A stretch of 64,000 nucleotides of DNA from an uncultured Cohaesibacter sp. GTDB taxonomy: Bacteria; Pseudomonadota; Alphaproteobacteria; Rhizobiales; Cohaesibacteraceae. The notes beneath the pieces are model-generated. The model saw only the letters and a program-made list of their open reading frames with translations. It was not told the origin of the DNA and did not search any database. Position 1 is the stretch's first letter; each line of letters opens with the position of its first letter. This document shows positions 50,811 through 58,550 of this stretch, piece by piece. The translations under genes and the position numbers were made by a program. Location of the stretch: assembly GCF_963676275.1 (NCBI RefSeq), contig NZ_OY781091.1, forward strand, positions 4,669,001-4,733,000, written 5' to 3'.

Positions 50811-51083
50811 ATGACAGAACGCCAGCCAAAAACACGGCAACAGCGCCAGAATGATACGGCATCACAGGCCGAACGCGCCCTTGCGCGCGTTGACACCGAG
50901 GGTGAAGCCCTGGGCACGTCTGCCTTTGCCCGCACGGCAAACCGTGCCAGGGATCATCTGGGCGCTCATGATGTCGACCCGAACGACCCGATTGAGGTCT
51001 GGGGTACGCGCATCGGTCGCATTGGTGGCGCGATTTTCGCAATCTTTCTGGTTCTCTGGCTCATCAGTCATTTCACCCGATGA
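50811..51083 (+). CDS. Small conserved membrane protein, unknown function
   Basis: A 90-residue protein with a charged, Arg- and Gln-rich N-terminal half (TERQPKTRQQRQNDTASQ), a motif DPNDPIEVWGTRIGR, and one C-terminal transmembrane helix (IGGAIFAIFLVLWLISHF). Proteins of this plan (charged cytosolic part, DP-D-PIE-WGTRIGR, terminal helix) are, from memory, common hypothetical proteins in Hyphomicrobiales. Function unknown. It lies about 105 bases before argC on the same strand. Confidence 0.75.
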   Translation: MTERQPKTRQQRQNDTASQAERALARVDTEGEALGTSAFARTANRARDHLGAHDVDPNDPIEVWGTRIGRIGGAIFAIFLVLWLISHFTR

Positions 51084-51188
51084 CAAAAGCCCTCTGTTGC
51101 TGTAATCAGGATCCTGCAGGGAATCTGATCCGCACCCCATCCTCCATCAAGGCAAAAACCGGCCTTACCAGCATTCAGGCATAAGACA

Positions 51189-52145
51189 ATGACGACCAAA
51201 TTATTCATCGACGGCGAAGCAGGCACCACCGGATTGCAAATTCGGACAAGCCTTGAAAACCGCGACGATATCAAGTTCCTGCGCTTGCCTGACAATCTCC
51301 GCAAGGATGCCGAAGCGCGCACCCAGATGCTCAACGAGGCCGATATTGCCATTCTCTGCCTGCCCGATGCGGCGGCCATTGAAGCGGTGAGCCTGATCGA
51401 GAATAAGGAAACCCGCGTCATTGATGCCTCCACCGCGCACCGGACGGCTGACGGCTGGACCTACGGCTTTGCCGAACTGGATTCAGGCCAGCGTGACAAG
51501 ATTGCAGCCTCCAAACGGGTCGCCAATCCCGGCTGTTACCCGCAAGGCTATATCGCTCTCATGCGGCCGCTGGTCGAGGCAGGCCTGATCTCGGCAAACT
51601 TCCCCGCAACGCTCAATGCCATTTCCGGCTATTCGGGCGGCGGCAAGGGCATGATTGCCGATTATGAACGCGAAGAAGAACCGGTCACGGTGCCTTACTG
51701 GCCCTATGGCCTGACGCTCGCCCACAAGCATGTGCCGGAAATGACCTTCTATGCCGGTCTCGACCATCCACCGGTCTTCCAGCCTGCTGTTGGCCGCTAT
51801 GCTCAGGGCATGATCGATGCCATTCCGCTCAATCTCTGGGCTCTGGATGAAGCACCCAAACTGGCCGACCTGCATGCATGCCTTGAAAGGCGCTACAGAA
51901 ACGAGACCTTCGTCAAGGTGGCTCCACTGGAAGCGGCCGGTCGCCTTGATGCCATCACCCCGGAGAAGCTGAACGGCACCAACTCGCTTCATTTGCATGT
52001 TCATGGCAATGACGAGTCTGGACAGGCTGTGTTGCTGGCCGTTTATGATAATCTGGGCAAGGGTGCCTCAGGCGCGGCCATCCAGAACATGAATATCATG
52101 ATGGGCATCGACGAAACCACCGGCCTGACCATCGCAGAGCTTTAG
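51189..52145 (+). CDS. argC: N-acetyl-gamma-glutamyl-phosphate reductase (type 2)
   Basis: NADPH-dependent step of arginine synthesis, making N-acetylglutamate semialdehyde. The 318-residue protein is of the shorter type 2 class: KLFIDGEAGTTGLQIRTSLE at the N-terminus, the catalytic Cys in VANPGCYPQGYIALMRPL, AISGYSGGGKGMIADYE, and the His-bearing AHKHVPEMTFYAGL. No other arg gene is nearby, which is usual in this class. A hairpin lacking a T run (52187-52217) follows. Confidence 0.96.
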   Translation: MTTKLFIDGEAGTTGLQIRTSLENRDDIKFLRLPDNLRKDAEARTQMLNEADIAILCLPDAAAIEAVSLIENKETRVIDASTAHRTADGWTYGFAELDSGQRDKIAASKRVANPGCYPQGYIALMRPLVEAGLISANFPATLNAISGYSGGGKGMIADYEREEEPVTVPYWPYGLTLAHKHVPEMTFYAGLDHPPVFQPAVGRYAQGMIDAIPLNLWALDEAPKLADLHACLERRYRNETFVKVAPLEAAGRLDAITPEKLNGTNSLHLHVHGNDESGQAVLLAVYDNLGKGASGAAIQNMNIMMGIDETTGLTIAEL

Positions 52146-52186
52146 TCACATGTGCGCCCGGCAATGGGCGAGCAGACACAACAGGA

Positions 52187-52217
52187 CAAGGCGTTCCCAC
52201 AAGCTGGCAACGCCTTG
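52187..52217. terminator. Stem-loop after argC
   Basis: A perfect 9-base stem (CAAGGCGTT / AACGCCTTG) with a 13-base loop lies between the convergent argC and sulfotransferase-like genes. No T run follows on either strand, so intrinsic termination is uncertain. Confidence 0.35.
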
Positions 52218-52250
52218 AGCGCCCTCACAAAGAGGGAAAATCAAACAGCT

Positions 52251-53369
52251 TCAGTTTATTTGCGAGATATATTTGGCATCGAAATATTCGTTCCAGTCAA
52301 ACCCTTTGGCTGTGACGAAATCTTCCACTATTCGCATCAACGCGGCCATAACGTCAGGATCCAGTTCCTGATCCGCAAGCTTTTCCGCAATCTCTGGGCT
52401 GCGAGCCACGGTATTCTCAAGATCACTGACGAATCCTGCCCCTGAGAGCGACAACGCCTCATCCACTGCCTCGGCGTCTTTGCGAACATGTTGCGCGATC
52501 AGCTCCGCTTCACTTCTGGAAAATGCAAACCCTTTCTGCCCGGGGGCCTGTTCATTCAGTATTTTCTGAATTTCCCAGCCGATGCTGCGCCTGATCCATA
52601 TATTCTCGATCTTTGAGAGATCCTGAAAGATCTTGATTGTTGCCAATGCCCGAAGGGACAAGCTTTCATTTGCGACCGCTTCTTGCCAATCCGGAAGAAA
52701 ATCAAGCCCCGCCACTTTCCTGAAATCGTCTATCAGATTCTCATTGTGCCACAGACTTCTGATAAATGGACGCACCGTACATTTCGCCGAAACAGACAGC
52801 CACGACCTAACCAGATCAATTTTCTGAATGGGCAACTGCAATTCTTTTTTAATGAAGTCTTCGGCTTCGCAACTGATCCAGCCGTTTTTCAAATGTTCGG
52901 AAAATTTGGCTTTCATGAAGCCAATATGTGGGCGCACATAAAGGATATAATGAATTTCATCGAAGAATTCACCGAAACACCGTTCTATCGCATCGACCAC
53001 ACGATCAGGCTGCCGCACGGCAAAAAGCTCAGCCGACAAGACCACCACTTCTGGAGCCGATTTGCGAAAAATATTGCGAAGCCTTTGAACATGCGGACGA
53101 AACAGCTTGTCATTGCTCGACAATTCAGCAAGCGCCATTTCAGGAAGCTCGAACTTGCCTGATTTGCCCTTAGGCGAGACAATAGTCTCATCAGTTGCAG
53201 ACGCCGGTGAAAAGTTGAGTATCTTCCTAACCAGATAATTGTGATTGATATTGGTTGGATAAAAGACGCCATATTTCAACAAATCGAGTCGATGTGCCGA
53301 AAGATAGCTTTGAATTGCGGTTGTTCCGGTTTTGGTTTGCCCAACATGCACAATCAGTTTTCTAGTCAT
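52251..53369 (-). CDS. Sulfotransferase-like P-loop protein
   Basis: A 372-residue protein (from ATG at 53369) with a PAPS-type P-loop near the N-terminus, LIVHVGQTKTGTTAIQSYL, and the downstream strand LYVRPHIGFMKAKFSEHL that resembles the 3'-phosphate-binding RxxxxxxxSxF region. It therefore looks like a cytosolic carbohydrate or small-molecule sulfotransferase of the type found in surface-polysaccharide loci. The substrate is unknown, and no capsule genes are nearby. The gene is richer in A and T than its neighbours, and the start lacks a clear ribosome binding site; a frame 28 codons longer is open to 53453. These are signs of horizontal transfer. Confidence 0.68.
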   Translation of the reverse strand: MTRKLIVHVGQTKTGTTAIQSYLSAHRLDLLKYGVFYPTNINHNYLVRKILNFSPASATDETIVSPKGKSGKFELPEMALAELSSNDKLFRPHVQRLRNIFRKSAPEVVVLSAELFAVRQPDRVVDAIERCFGEFFDEIHYILYVRPHIGFMKAKFSEHLKNGWISCEAEDFIKKELQLPIQKIDLVRSWLSVSAKCTVRPFIRSLWHNENLIDDFRKVAGLDFLPDWQEAVANESLSLRALATIKIFQDLSKIENIWIRRSIGWEIQKILNEQAPGQKGFAFSRSEAELIAQHVRKDAEAVDEALSLSGAGFVSDLENTVARSPEIAEKLADQELDPDVMAALMRIVEDFVTAKGFDWNEYFDAKYISQIN

Positions 53370-53453
53370 CAAAATACAATCTGGTCCGGCTTGCTGAACA
53401 ATATTCAACAGTATCGACGCCACCACACTATGGCCCGCAAACAATATTGCCAC

Positions 53454-53968
53454 ATCGATATTGACTGAAAAGCAGCCTCAATCTTTAAAATATGTTTTCT
53501 TGCAAAGGTGCAAAAATGAACTGCGGAGGCTCTCACTCACGCCGATTAGTGCTTATCATATAGAATATCGATTGCAAAATAATTTTCCTCTCCAATTGCC
53601 TTTGGGGGAGGTTCTGGGGCACCGCCTTTGCAGAACAATCTTGCTCGATCTCGCAGCAAAAATGCCAAATATTTCGGCCCGCTCTCGCTATGCGCCCCGC
53701 GTTCGAAACGCCGAAATCCCAGCCACCAAAACCGCCAATCGTTCACAGTGCGATACGAGATTGAAAAAATCTCATTGAAAAGCGCCATTCATCCCCGTAA
53801 AACATGGCCTTAAAAGCGAAAGGTCTCATGACAGACATGAGGCCACTTTTGCGAAGTCTCACGAACAGTTTGATGAGCAGGAATACAGATACAGGCATCT
53901 GTCTTTTGCCAGCTTTGTAAGGTCAGTTCGGTTGCGCGGCTGATCTCCAATCGAAGGACCGCCAGAGA
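53454..53968. other. Gene-poor stretch between the sulfotransferase-like gene and leuD
   Basis: About 515 bases. A minus-strand frame (53546-53788) encodes an 80-residue protein-like sequence containing FRRFERGAHSESGPKYLAFL and a nearby LLRDRARLF, with no family I recognise and no strong ribosome binding site. It may be a remnant of the same transferred islet. The 150 bases before leuD should hold its promoter. Confidence 0.4.
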
Positions 53969-54574
53969 ATGGAAAAATTCAACACCCTGACCGCAGTCGC
54001 GGCGCCCATGCCATTGATCAATATCGATACCGATATGATCATTCCGAAGCAGTTTCTGAAGACCATCAAGCGCTCCGGCCTTGGTGTCGATCTCTTCTAT
54101 GAAATGCGCTACAACGAGGACGGCTCCGAGAATGCGGACTTCATTCTCAATCAGGACGCCTATCGCAAGGCCGAGATCATCGTCGCCGGTGACAATTTCG
54201 GCTGCGGCTCTTCTCGTGAGCATGCACCATGGGCACTGAAGGATTTCGGCATCAAATGCATCATTTCGACCAGCTTCGCCGACATCTTCTACAATAACAG
54301 CTTCAAGAATGGCATCCTGCCCATCGTCGTGAGCGAAGAAGACCATGACAAACTGATGGACGACGCCTCCCGCGGTGCCAATGCCACCCTGACCATCGAC
54401 CTTGAAAATCAGGTGATCAAGGGACCGGACGGTGGCGAAATCAGCTTCGAGCTTGATCCCTTCAAGAAGAAATGCCTGCTTGAAGGCCTCGACGATATCG
54501 GCCTGACGATGGAAAAGATCGCCAATGTCGACAAGTTCGAAACGGAAATGGCCAAGGAACGCCCTTGGGTCTAG
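53969..54574 (+). CDS. leuD: 3-isopropylmalate dehydratase small subunit
   Basis: Small subunit of isopropylmalate isomerase in leucine synthesis, 201 residues. The swivelling domain is clear: [19 protein letters not shown], then [20 protein letters not shown] and [18 protein letters not shown]. The large subunit LeuC is not in the window, which is common in this class. A strong terminator in the following spacer separates it from leuB. Confidence 0.97.
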   Translation: MEKFNTLTAVAAPMPLINIDTDMIIPKQFLKTIKRSGLGVDLFYEMRYNEDGSENADFILNQDAYRKAEIIVAGDNFGCGSSREHAPWALKDFGIKCIISTSFADIFYNNSFKNGILPIVVSEEDHDKLMDDASRGANATLTIDLENQVIKGPDGGEISFELDPFKKKCLLEGLDDIGLTMEKIANVDKFETEMAKERPWV

Positions 54575-54716
54575 AGCCTTTCTCAAGGCAAAGGCCGCAG
54601 GAATATCCCATACACTCCGGTCTCGCAGCGGCAGGTGATTGAGCGAAAATCACCGCCTGTTCGATGACCCGAGCCTCAGGCGCGTTAACCACTGAGCCTG
54701 ACAAATGCGCATCAAA

Positions 54717-54742
54717 GCCAGACCGCCCGGTCTGGCATTTTT
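54717..54742 (+). terminator. Terminator between leuD and leuB
   Basis: A perfect 8-base stem (GCCAGACC / GGTCTGGC) with loop GCCC, then ATTTTTG. It implies that leuB has its own promoter in the roughly 150 bases that follow. Confidence 0.87.
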
Positions 54743-54894
54743 GTATCAGATGGCAGTTGGGCTCCAATTACCGCCCCCTTAGACCTTGCAATCAGGGCCA
54801 TTCGGTATTAATCGAATGCAGAACGCATCCATTCTTTTCGATCCTTGCGCATAACAGCCCAATTCGAAGCAAAATCCAAACTCGGAAGTAAATC
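54743..54894 (+). promoter_or_regulatory. Leader of leuB
   Basis: Together with the preceding terminator this completes a 320-base gap between leuD and leuB. The leuB promoter must lie here if the terminator works. I see no leucine-rich leader peptide or clear attenuator in it. Confidence 0.35.
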
Positions 54895-56001
54895 ATGTCC
54901 CACAAACTCTTTCTTCTGCCCGGCGATGGCATCGGCCCCGAAATCATGACCGAAGTGAAGGCGATCATCGACTGGATGAATGCCAATCTCGATGTGAGCT
55001 TTGAAACCGACGATGGTCTGGTGGGCGGATCTGCCTATGACGCCTATGGCGTTGCCATCTCCGAGGAAGACATGGCAAAGGCCATGGCCGCTGACGCCGT
55101 GATCTTCGGTGCCGTGGGTGGCCCGAAATGGGCCAATGTGCCTTATGAAGCCCGTCCGGAAGCCGCTCTGCTGCGCCTGCGCAAGGATCTGGGCCTGTTT
55201 GCAAACCTGCGCCCGGCGCTGGTCTATCCGGCTCTGGCCGATGCTTCCTCGCTCAAGAAGGAACTGGTTGAAGGCCTCGACATTCTGATCGTACGCGAGT
55301 TGACCGGCGGCGTCTATTTCGGCGAACCAAAAGAAATCGTCACTCTGGAAGATGGCCAGAAGCGCGCCATCGACACCCAGCTCTATACCACGTCCGAAAT
55401 CGAGCGCATCACCCGTGTCGCCTTCGATCTGGCCAAGACCCGCTCCAACCGCGTCGCCTCTGCCGAGAAGCATAATGTGATGAAGTCCGGCCTGCTCTGG
55501 AAGGAAGTCGTCACCAAAATCGGAGCCAAGGAATATCCCGAAACCCCGCTTGAGCATGTTCTGGCCGACAATTGCGCCATGCAGCTGGTTCGTCGCCCGA
55601 AACAGTTCGATGTCATCCTCTGCGACAACCTGTTCGGTGACATCCTCTCCGACGTTGCAGCCATGCTGACCGGCTCGCTCGGCATGTTGCCATCCGCTTC
55701 CCTCGGCGCTCCGGACGCAAAGACCGGCAAACGCAAGGCCATGTATGAGCCGGTCCATGGTTCCGCTCCGGATATCGCCGGCAAGGGCATTGCCAACCCG
55801 ATCGCCATGATCGCCTCCTTCTCCATGGCCCTGCGCTACAGCTTCGAGATGGGCAAGGAAGCCGACATGATCGACAAGGCCATCGCCTCCGTTCTGGAAA
55901 AGGGCCTGCGCACCGGCGACATCGCCCGCGAAGGCGACAAGGTTGTCACCACTTCCCAAATGGGTCAGGCGATCCTCGAAGAGATCAAGGCATCGGCATA
56001 A
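54895..56001 (+). CDS. leuB: 3-isopropylmalate dehydrogenase
   Basis: NAD-dependent oxidative decarboxylation in leucine synthesis, 368 residues. It begins with KLFLLPGDGIGPEIMTEV, has VIFGAVGGPKWANVPYEARP, the catalytic-region FANLRPALVYPALADASSL and RELTGGVYFGEPKEI, and the C-terminal YEPVHGSAPDIAGKGIANPI cofactor loop. It has a terminator just downstream. Confidence 0.98.
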   Translation: MSHKLFLLPGDGIGPEIMTEVKAIIDWMNANLDVSFETDDGLVGGSAYDAYGVAISEEDMAKAMAADAVIFGAVGGPKWANVPYEARPEAALLRLRKDLGLFANLRPALVYPALADASSLKKELVEGLDILIVRELTGGVYFGEPKEIVTLEDGQKRAIDTQLYTTSEIERITRVAFDLAKTRSNRVASAEKHNVMKSGLLWKEVVTKIGAKEYPETPLEHVLADNCAMQLVRRPKQFDVILCDNLFGDILSDVAAMLTGSLGMLPSASLGAPDAKTGKRKAMYEPVHGSAPDIAGKGIANPIAMIASFSMALRYSFEMGKEADMIDKAIASVLEKGLRTGDIAREGDKVVTTSQMGQAILEEIKASA

Positions 56002-56027
56002 GCCAAAGCCGCTAAGACCGATCAAAC

Positions 56028-56060
56028 AAAAAGCCGGATGGGTTTCCATCCGGCTTTTTT
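56028..56060 (+). terminator. Terminator of leuB
   Basis: A 14-base perfect stem (AAAAAGCCGGATGG / CCATCCGGCTTTTT) with loop GTTT, ending in a T run. It may also serve the convergent MFS gene because A residues flank it on the other side. Confidence 0.93.
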
Positions 56061-56090
56061 ACTGGCTGTTTTTTTGGCCGAATTTCTACA

Positions 56091-57323
56091 TCAGGGCCTC
56101 AGACGCATAGAGATGACGATGGCTGCCAGCGCCAGCAGACAGGTGAGCGCGGTAAGTCCCGACCACTGCCCCAGATGCCAGAACCAGCCACCGACATAGC
56201 CGACAAGGCTGGCGCCCATATAATAGAACAGCAGATAGAGCGAAGAGGCATGCCCCTTGTTGCCTTTGGCAGAAAGCCCCACCAGCCCGCTGGCCACAGA
56301 ATGGCCAATGAAAAAGCCGATGGTGATCAAAGCAATGCCAACGCAGATCGAAATGAGGGAGCCGGGCAACGTGATCAATACGCCCACAAAGGTCAGCGCA
56401 AAGGATGCAATCAGCAGACGTCTGGCACCAAAGCGCAAGGTCAGTGCCCCCGTATAGCCCGAGGCCACCGTTCCGAACAGAAACAGCAGAAACATCAGAC
56501 TGACCGTAAAGGGGCTCATATTATAGGGCGGCTCAAACAGACGAAATGACAGATAGTTGTAAACCGTCGAGAAAACGCCGGTCAGGCAAAAACCAAGCCC
56601 ATAGACCTTTTGTAGCGCCGGATTCCTCAGATGTCCCATCCATGTCTGCAAATGAAAGCCCAGCCCCACATGCCGTGTTCTGGCAAAATTGCGCGACGGT
56701 GGCAACAACAGCGCAAAGCCGACGGCTGCCAGCAAACAGAGCATGCCGAGCACCTCCATGGCCTGCTGCCAGGTGACGAATTCACTAAGAGAGCCCATCC
56801 CGACCCGCCCCAACATGGCCCCCACCGACGTACCGGCAATATAAATGCCCATCGCCTTGGGCAGATCATCGGGATCGATTTCCTCGGCCAGATAGGCCAT
56901 CGCCACCGCAGGCAGACCACCAAGCGCCACGCCTTCAAGCGCCCGTGCAAGCAGAAGACTGTTCCAGTCCGGCGCGATCGAGGCAAGCAGGTTGAGCGCG
57001 GCGGCAGACAGCATCGAGGCAAGCATCAGGCCCTTGCGTCCCAGCTGCTGGGAAAGCGCTCCCATCACCATGATGGACAGGGCAAGGCAACCCAATGTCA
57101 GCGACAGCGGCAGAGAACTGGTGGCCGGCAAAACGTCAAAATAGCGGGCAAAGAGCGGCAGCAGGGGCTGAACGCAATAAAGCAGGGCAAAGGTTGCAAA
57201 GCCCGCGAGAAAAAAGGCAACTGAAATCCGGCGAAAGGCGCTGGTTCCGGATCGGACATGAGAAACTGCATTCTCTTCAAATCCCGAAGCAATCTCGCCG
57301 GGACTGGAGTAGGTCGTGGACAT
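56091..57323 (-). CDS. MFS transporter (YnfM-like)
   Basis: Major facilitator with about twelve transmembrane helices, 410 residues from the ATG at 57323 (preceded by AGGAAGAG). Signature segments include ALLYCVQPLLPLFARYFDV in helix 1, ALSQQLGRKGLMLASML in the 2-3 loop, LARALEGVALGGLPAVAMAY and GYTGALTLRFGARRLLIA. The plan matches YnfM/YgaY-type drug exporters of the arabinose-efflux group. It is divergently paired with a LysR regulator, as ynfM is with ynfL in E. coli, so that regulator probably controls it. Substrate unknown. Confidence 0.9.
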   Translation of the reverse strand: MSTTYSSPGEIASGFEENAVSHVRSGTSAFRRISVAFFLAGFATFALLYCVQPLLPLFARYFDVLPATSSLPLSLTLGCLALSIMVMGALSQQLGRKGLMLASMLSAAALNLLASIAPDWNSLLLARALEGVALGGLPAVAMAYLAEEIDPDDLPKAMGIYIAGTSVGAMLGRVGMGSLSEFVTWQQAMEVLGMLCLLAAVGFALLLPPSRNFARTRHVGLGFHLQTWMGHLRNPALQKVYGLGFCLTGVFSTVYNYLSFRLFEPPYNMSPFTVSLMFLLFLFGTVASGYTGALTLRFGARRLLIASFALTFVGVLITLPGSLISICVGIALITIGFFIGHSVASGLVGLSAKGNKGHASSLYLLFYYMGASLVGYVGGWFWHLGQWSGLTALTCLLALAAIVISMRLRP

Positions 57324-57378
57324 GGACTCTTCCTGAGACTCTATTATCGAGGTGGGAAAATTATGATAGCCGAAGAGT

Positions 57379-57389
57379 GATAAGTTATC
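57379..57389. promoter_or_regulatory. LysR-type operator in the MFS/LysR divergent spacer
   Basis: The 11-base perfect palindrome GATAAGTTATC is centred in the 106-base divergent spacer. It is flanked by T and A in the T-N11-A pattern of LysR boxes. Binding by the adjacent regulator is inferred. Confidence 0.55.
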
Positions 57390-57429
57390 TAATATATGGA
57401 ACAGTCTTTCTTCATACAAAAAACATATC

Positions 57430-58350
57430 ATGGAACTGCGTCACATCCGATATTTCCTTGCCGTCGCTTCAGAGGGCAATTTCACCCGCGCGGCGGAAAA
57501 GGTCGGCATTGCCCAGCCGCCGCTATCCCAGCAGATCCGCGATCTGGAAACCGAGATCGGCGCACAGCTGTTCCATCGTGTCCCCCATGGCGCCGAACTG
57601 ACCACCGCTGGCGAAGCCTTTCTCGAGCGTGTGGCCGCCCTGCCCGGCATGGCCAGCGAGGCAATCGAGGCCGCCCGGCGGGCCGCGCGCGGCGAAACCG
57701 GCACGCTCAGCCTCGGCTTTACCGGAGCCTCGGCACTCAATCCGGTGGTCTCCCGCCTCATCCGCACCTTCCGCCGCGATCACCCCCATGTCTCCTTCTC
57801 GCTGGAGGAAGGCAATTCGATTGCCCTGCGCAATGATCTGCTCAAGGGTGAACTTGATGTCGCCATTCTGCGCCCCCATGACGACGACCCGAAATCGATT
57901 GCCATCTTCCCGCTCTCGGCCGAACCGCTGATCGTCGCCATTCCCAGCTCCCGCGATCCCGATCCGGGCTGCGACGAGATTGATCTCATCGCCCTGCGTG
58001 ACGAGCCATTGATCCTGACGCCGCGTCTTGTCGGTCTCAGCCTGCACGACTCGGCCATTCTCGCCTGTCGCCAGGCAGGCTTCGAGCCGGTCCTCGGCCA
58101 GCCAGCCCCCCAGATTGCCTCCATCATGTCGATGATTTCCGCCGAACAGGGCATTTCCCTTGTTCCCGAATGCATGCGCCAGCTGGCTCTGGACAATGTC
58201 AGCTACAAGCGCCTGCGCAGCCCGCGCATGCAGGTGACCATCGCCACCGCCGTCGTGCGCGGCAATCGCTCGCCCACCGCCGCAGCCTTTATCGCACTTG
58301 CACGCAGCATTCATCGTGAGGCTCAGCCGACCCTTTTGCCCGAAGCATAA
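57430..58350 (+). CDS. LysR family transcriptional regulator
   Basis: DNA-binding regulator of 306 residues. The N-terminal winged helix-turn-helix is textbook: MELRHIRYFLAVASEGNFTR, then AAEKVGIAQPPLSQQIRDLE and ELTTAGEAFLERV. The C-terminal two-lobed effector domain starts near residue 90 (GTLSLGFTGASALNPVVSRL) and includes DVAILRPHDDDPKSIAIFPL, which suggests an aromatic- or small-acid-type effector, undefined here. It is divergent from the MFS gene and likely represses or activates it. Confidence 0.94.
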   Translation: MELRHIRYFLAVASEGNFTRAAEKVGIAQPPLSQQIRDLETEIGAQLFHRVPHGAELTTAGEAFLERVAALPGMASEAIEAARRAARGETGTLSLGFTGASALNPVVSRLIRTFRRDHPHVSFSLEEGNSIALRNDLLKGELDVAILRPHDDDPKSIAIFPLSAEPLIVAIPSSRDPDPGCDEIDLIALRDEPLILTPRLVGLSLHDSAILACRQAGFEPVLGQPAPQIASIMSMISAEQGISLVPECMRQLALDNVSYKRLRSPRMQVTIATAVVRGNRSPTAAAFIALARSIHREAQPTLLPEA

Positions 58351-58550
58351 AGGACAGAGGAGACCAGAATTTTCGCCTGCCAAACACATTAGACGAAAGT
58401 TAAAACCGTTATTTGACGGTACTTTAAGCAAATCAGGCTATCTTCAACCATCAGGTTTTTGCCGCGGCAGGTGGAGAGTGCGGCAGATTGTCAAAATAGA
58501 GTTGAAAAAATCAGGCAGGTCTTGGCCAAACAGGGTCGCCGGAGGATAAA

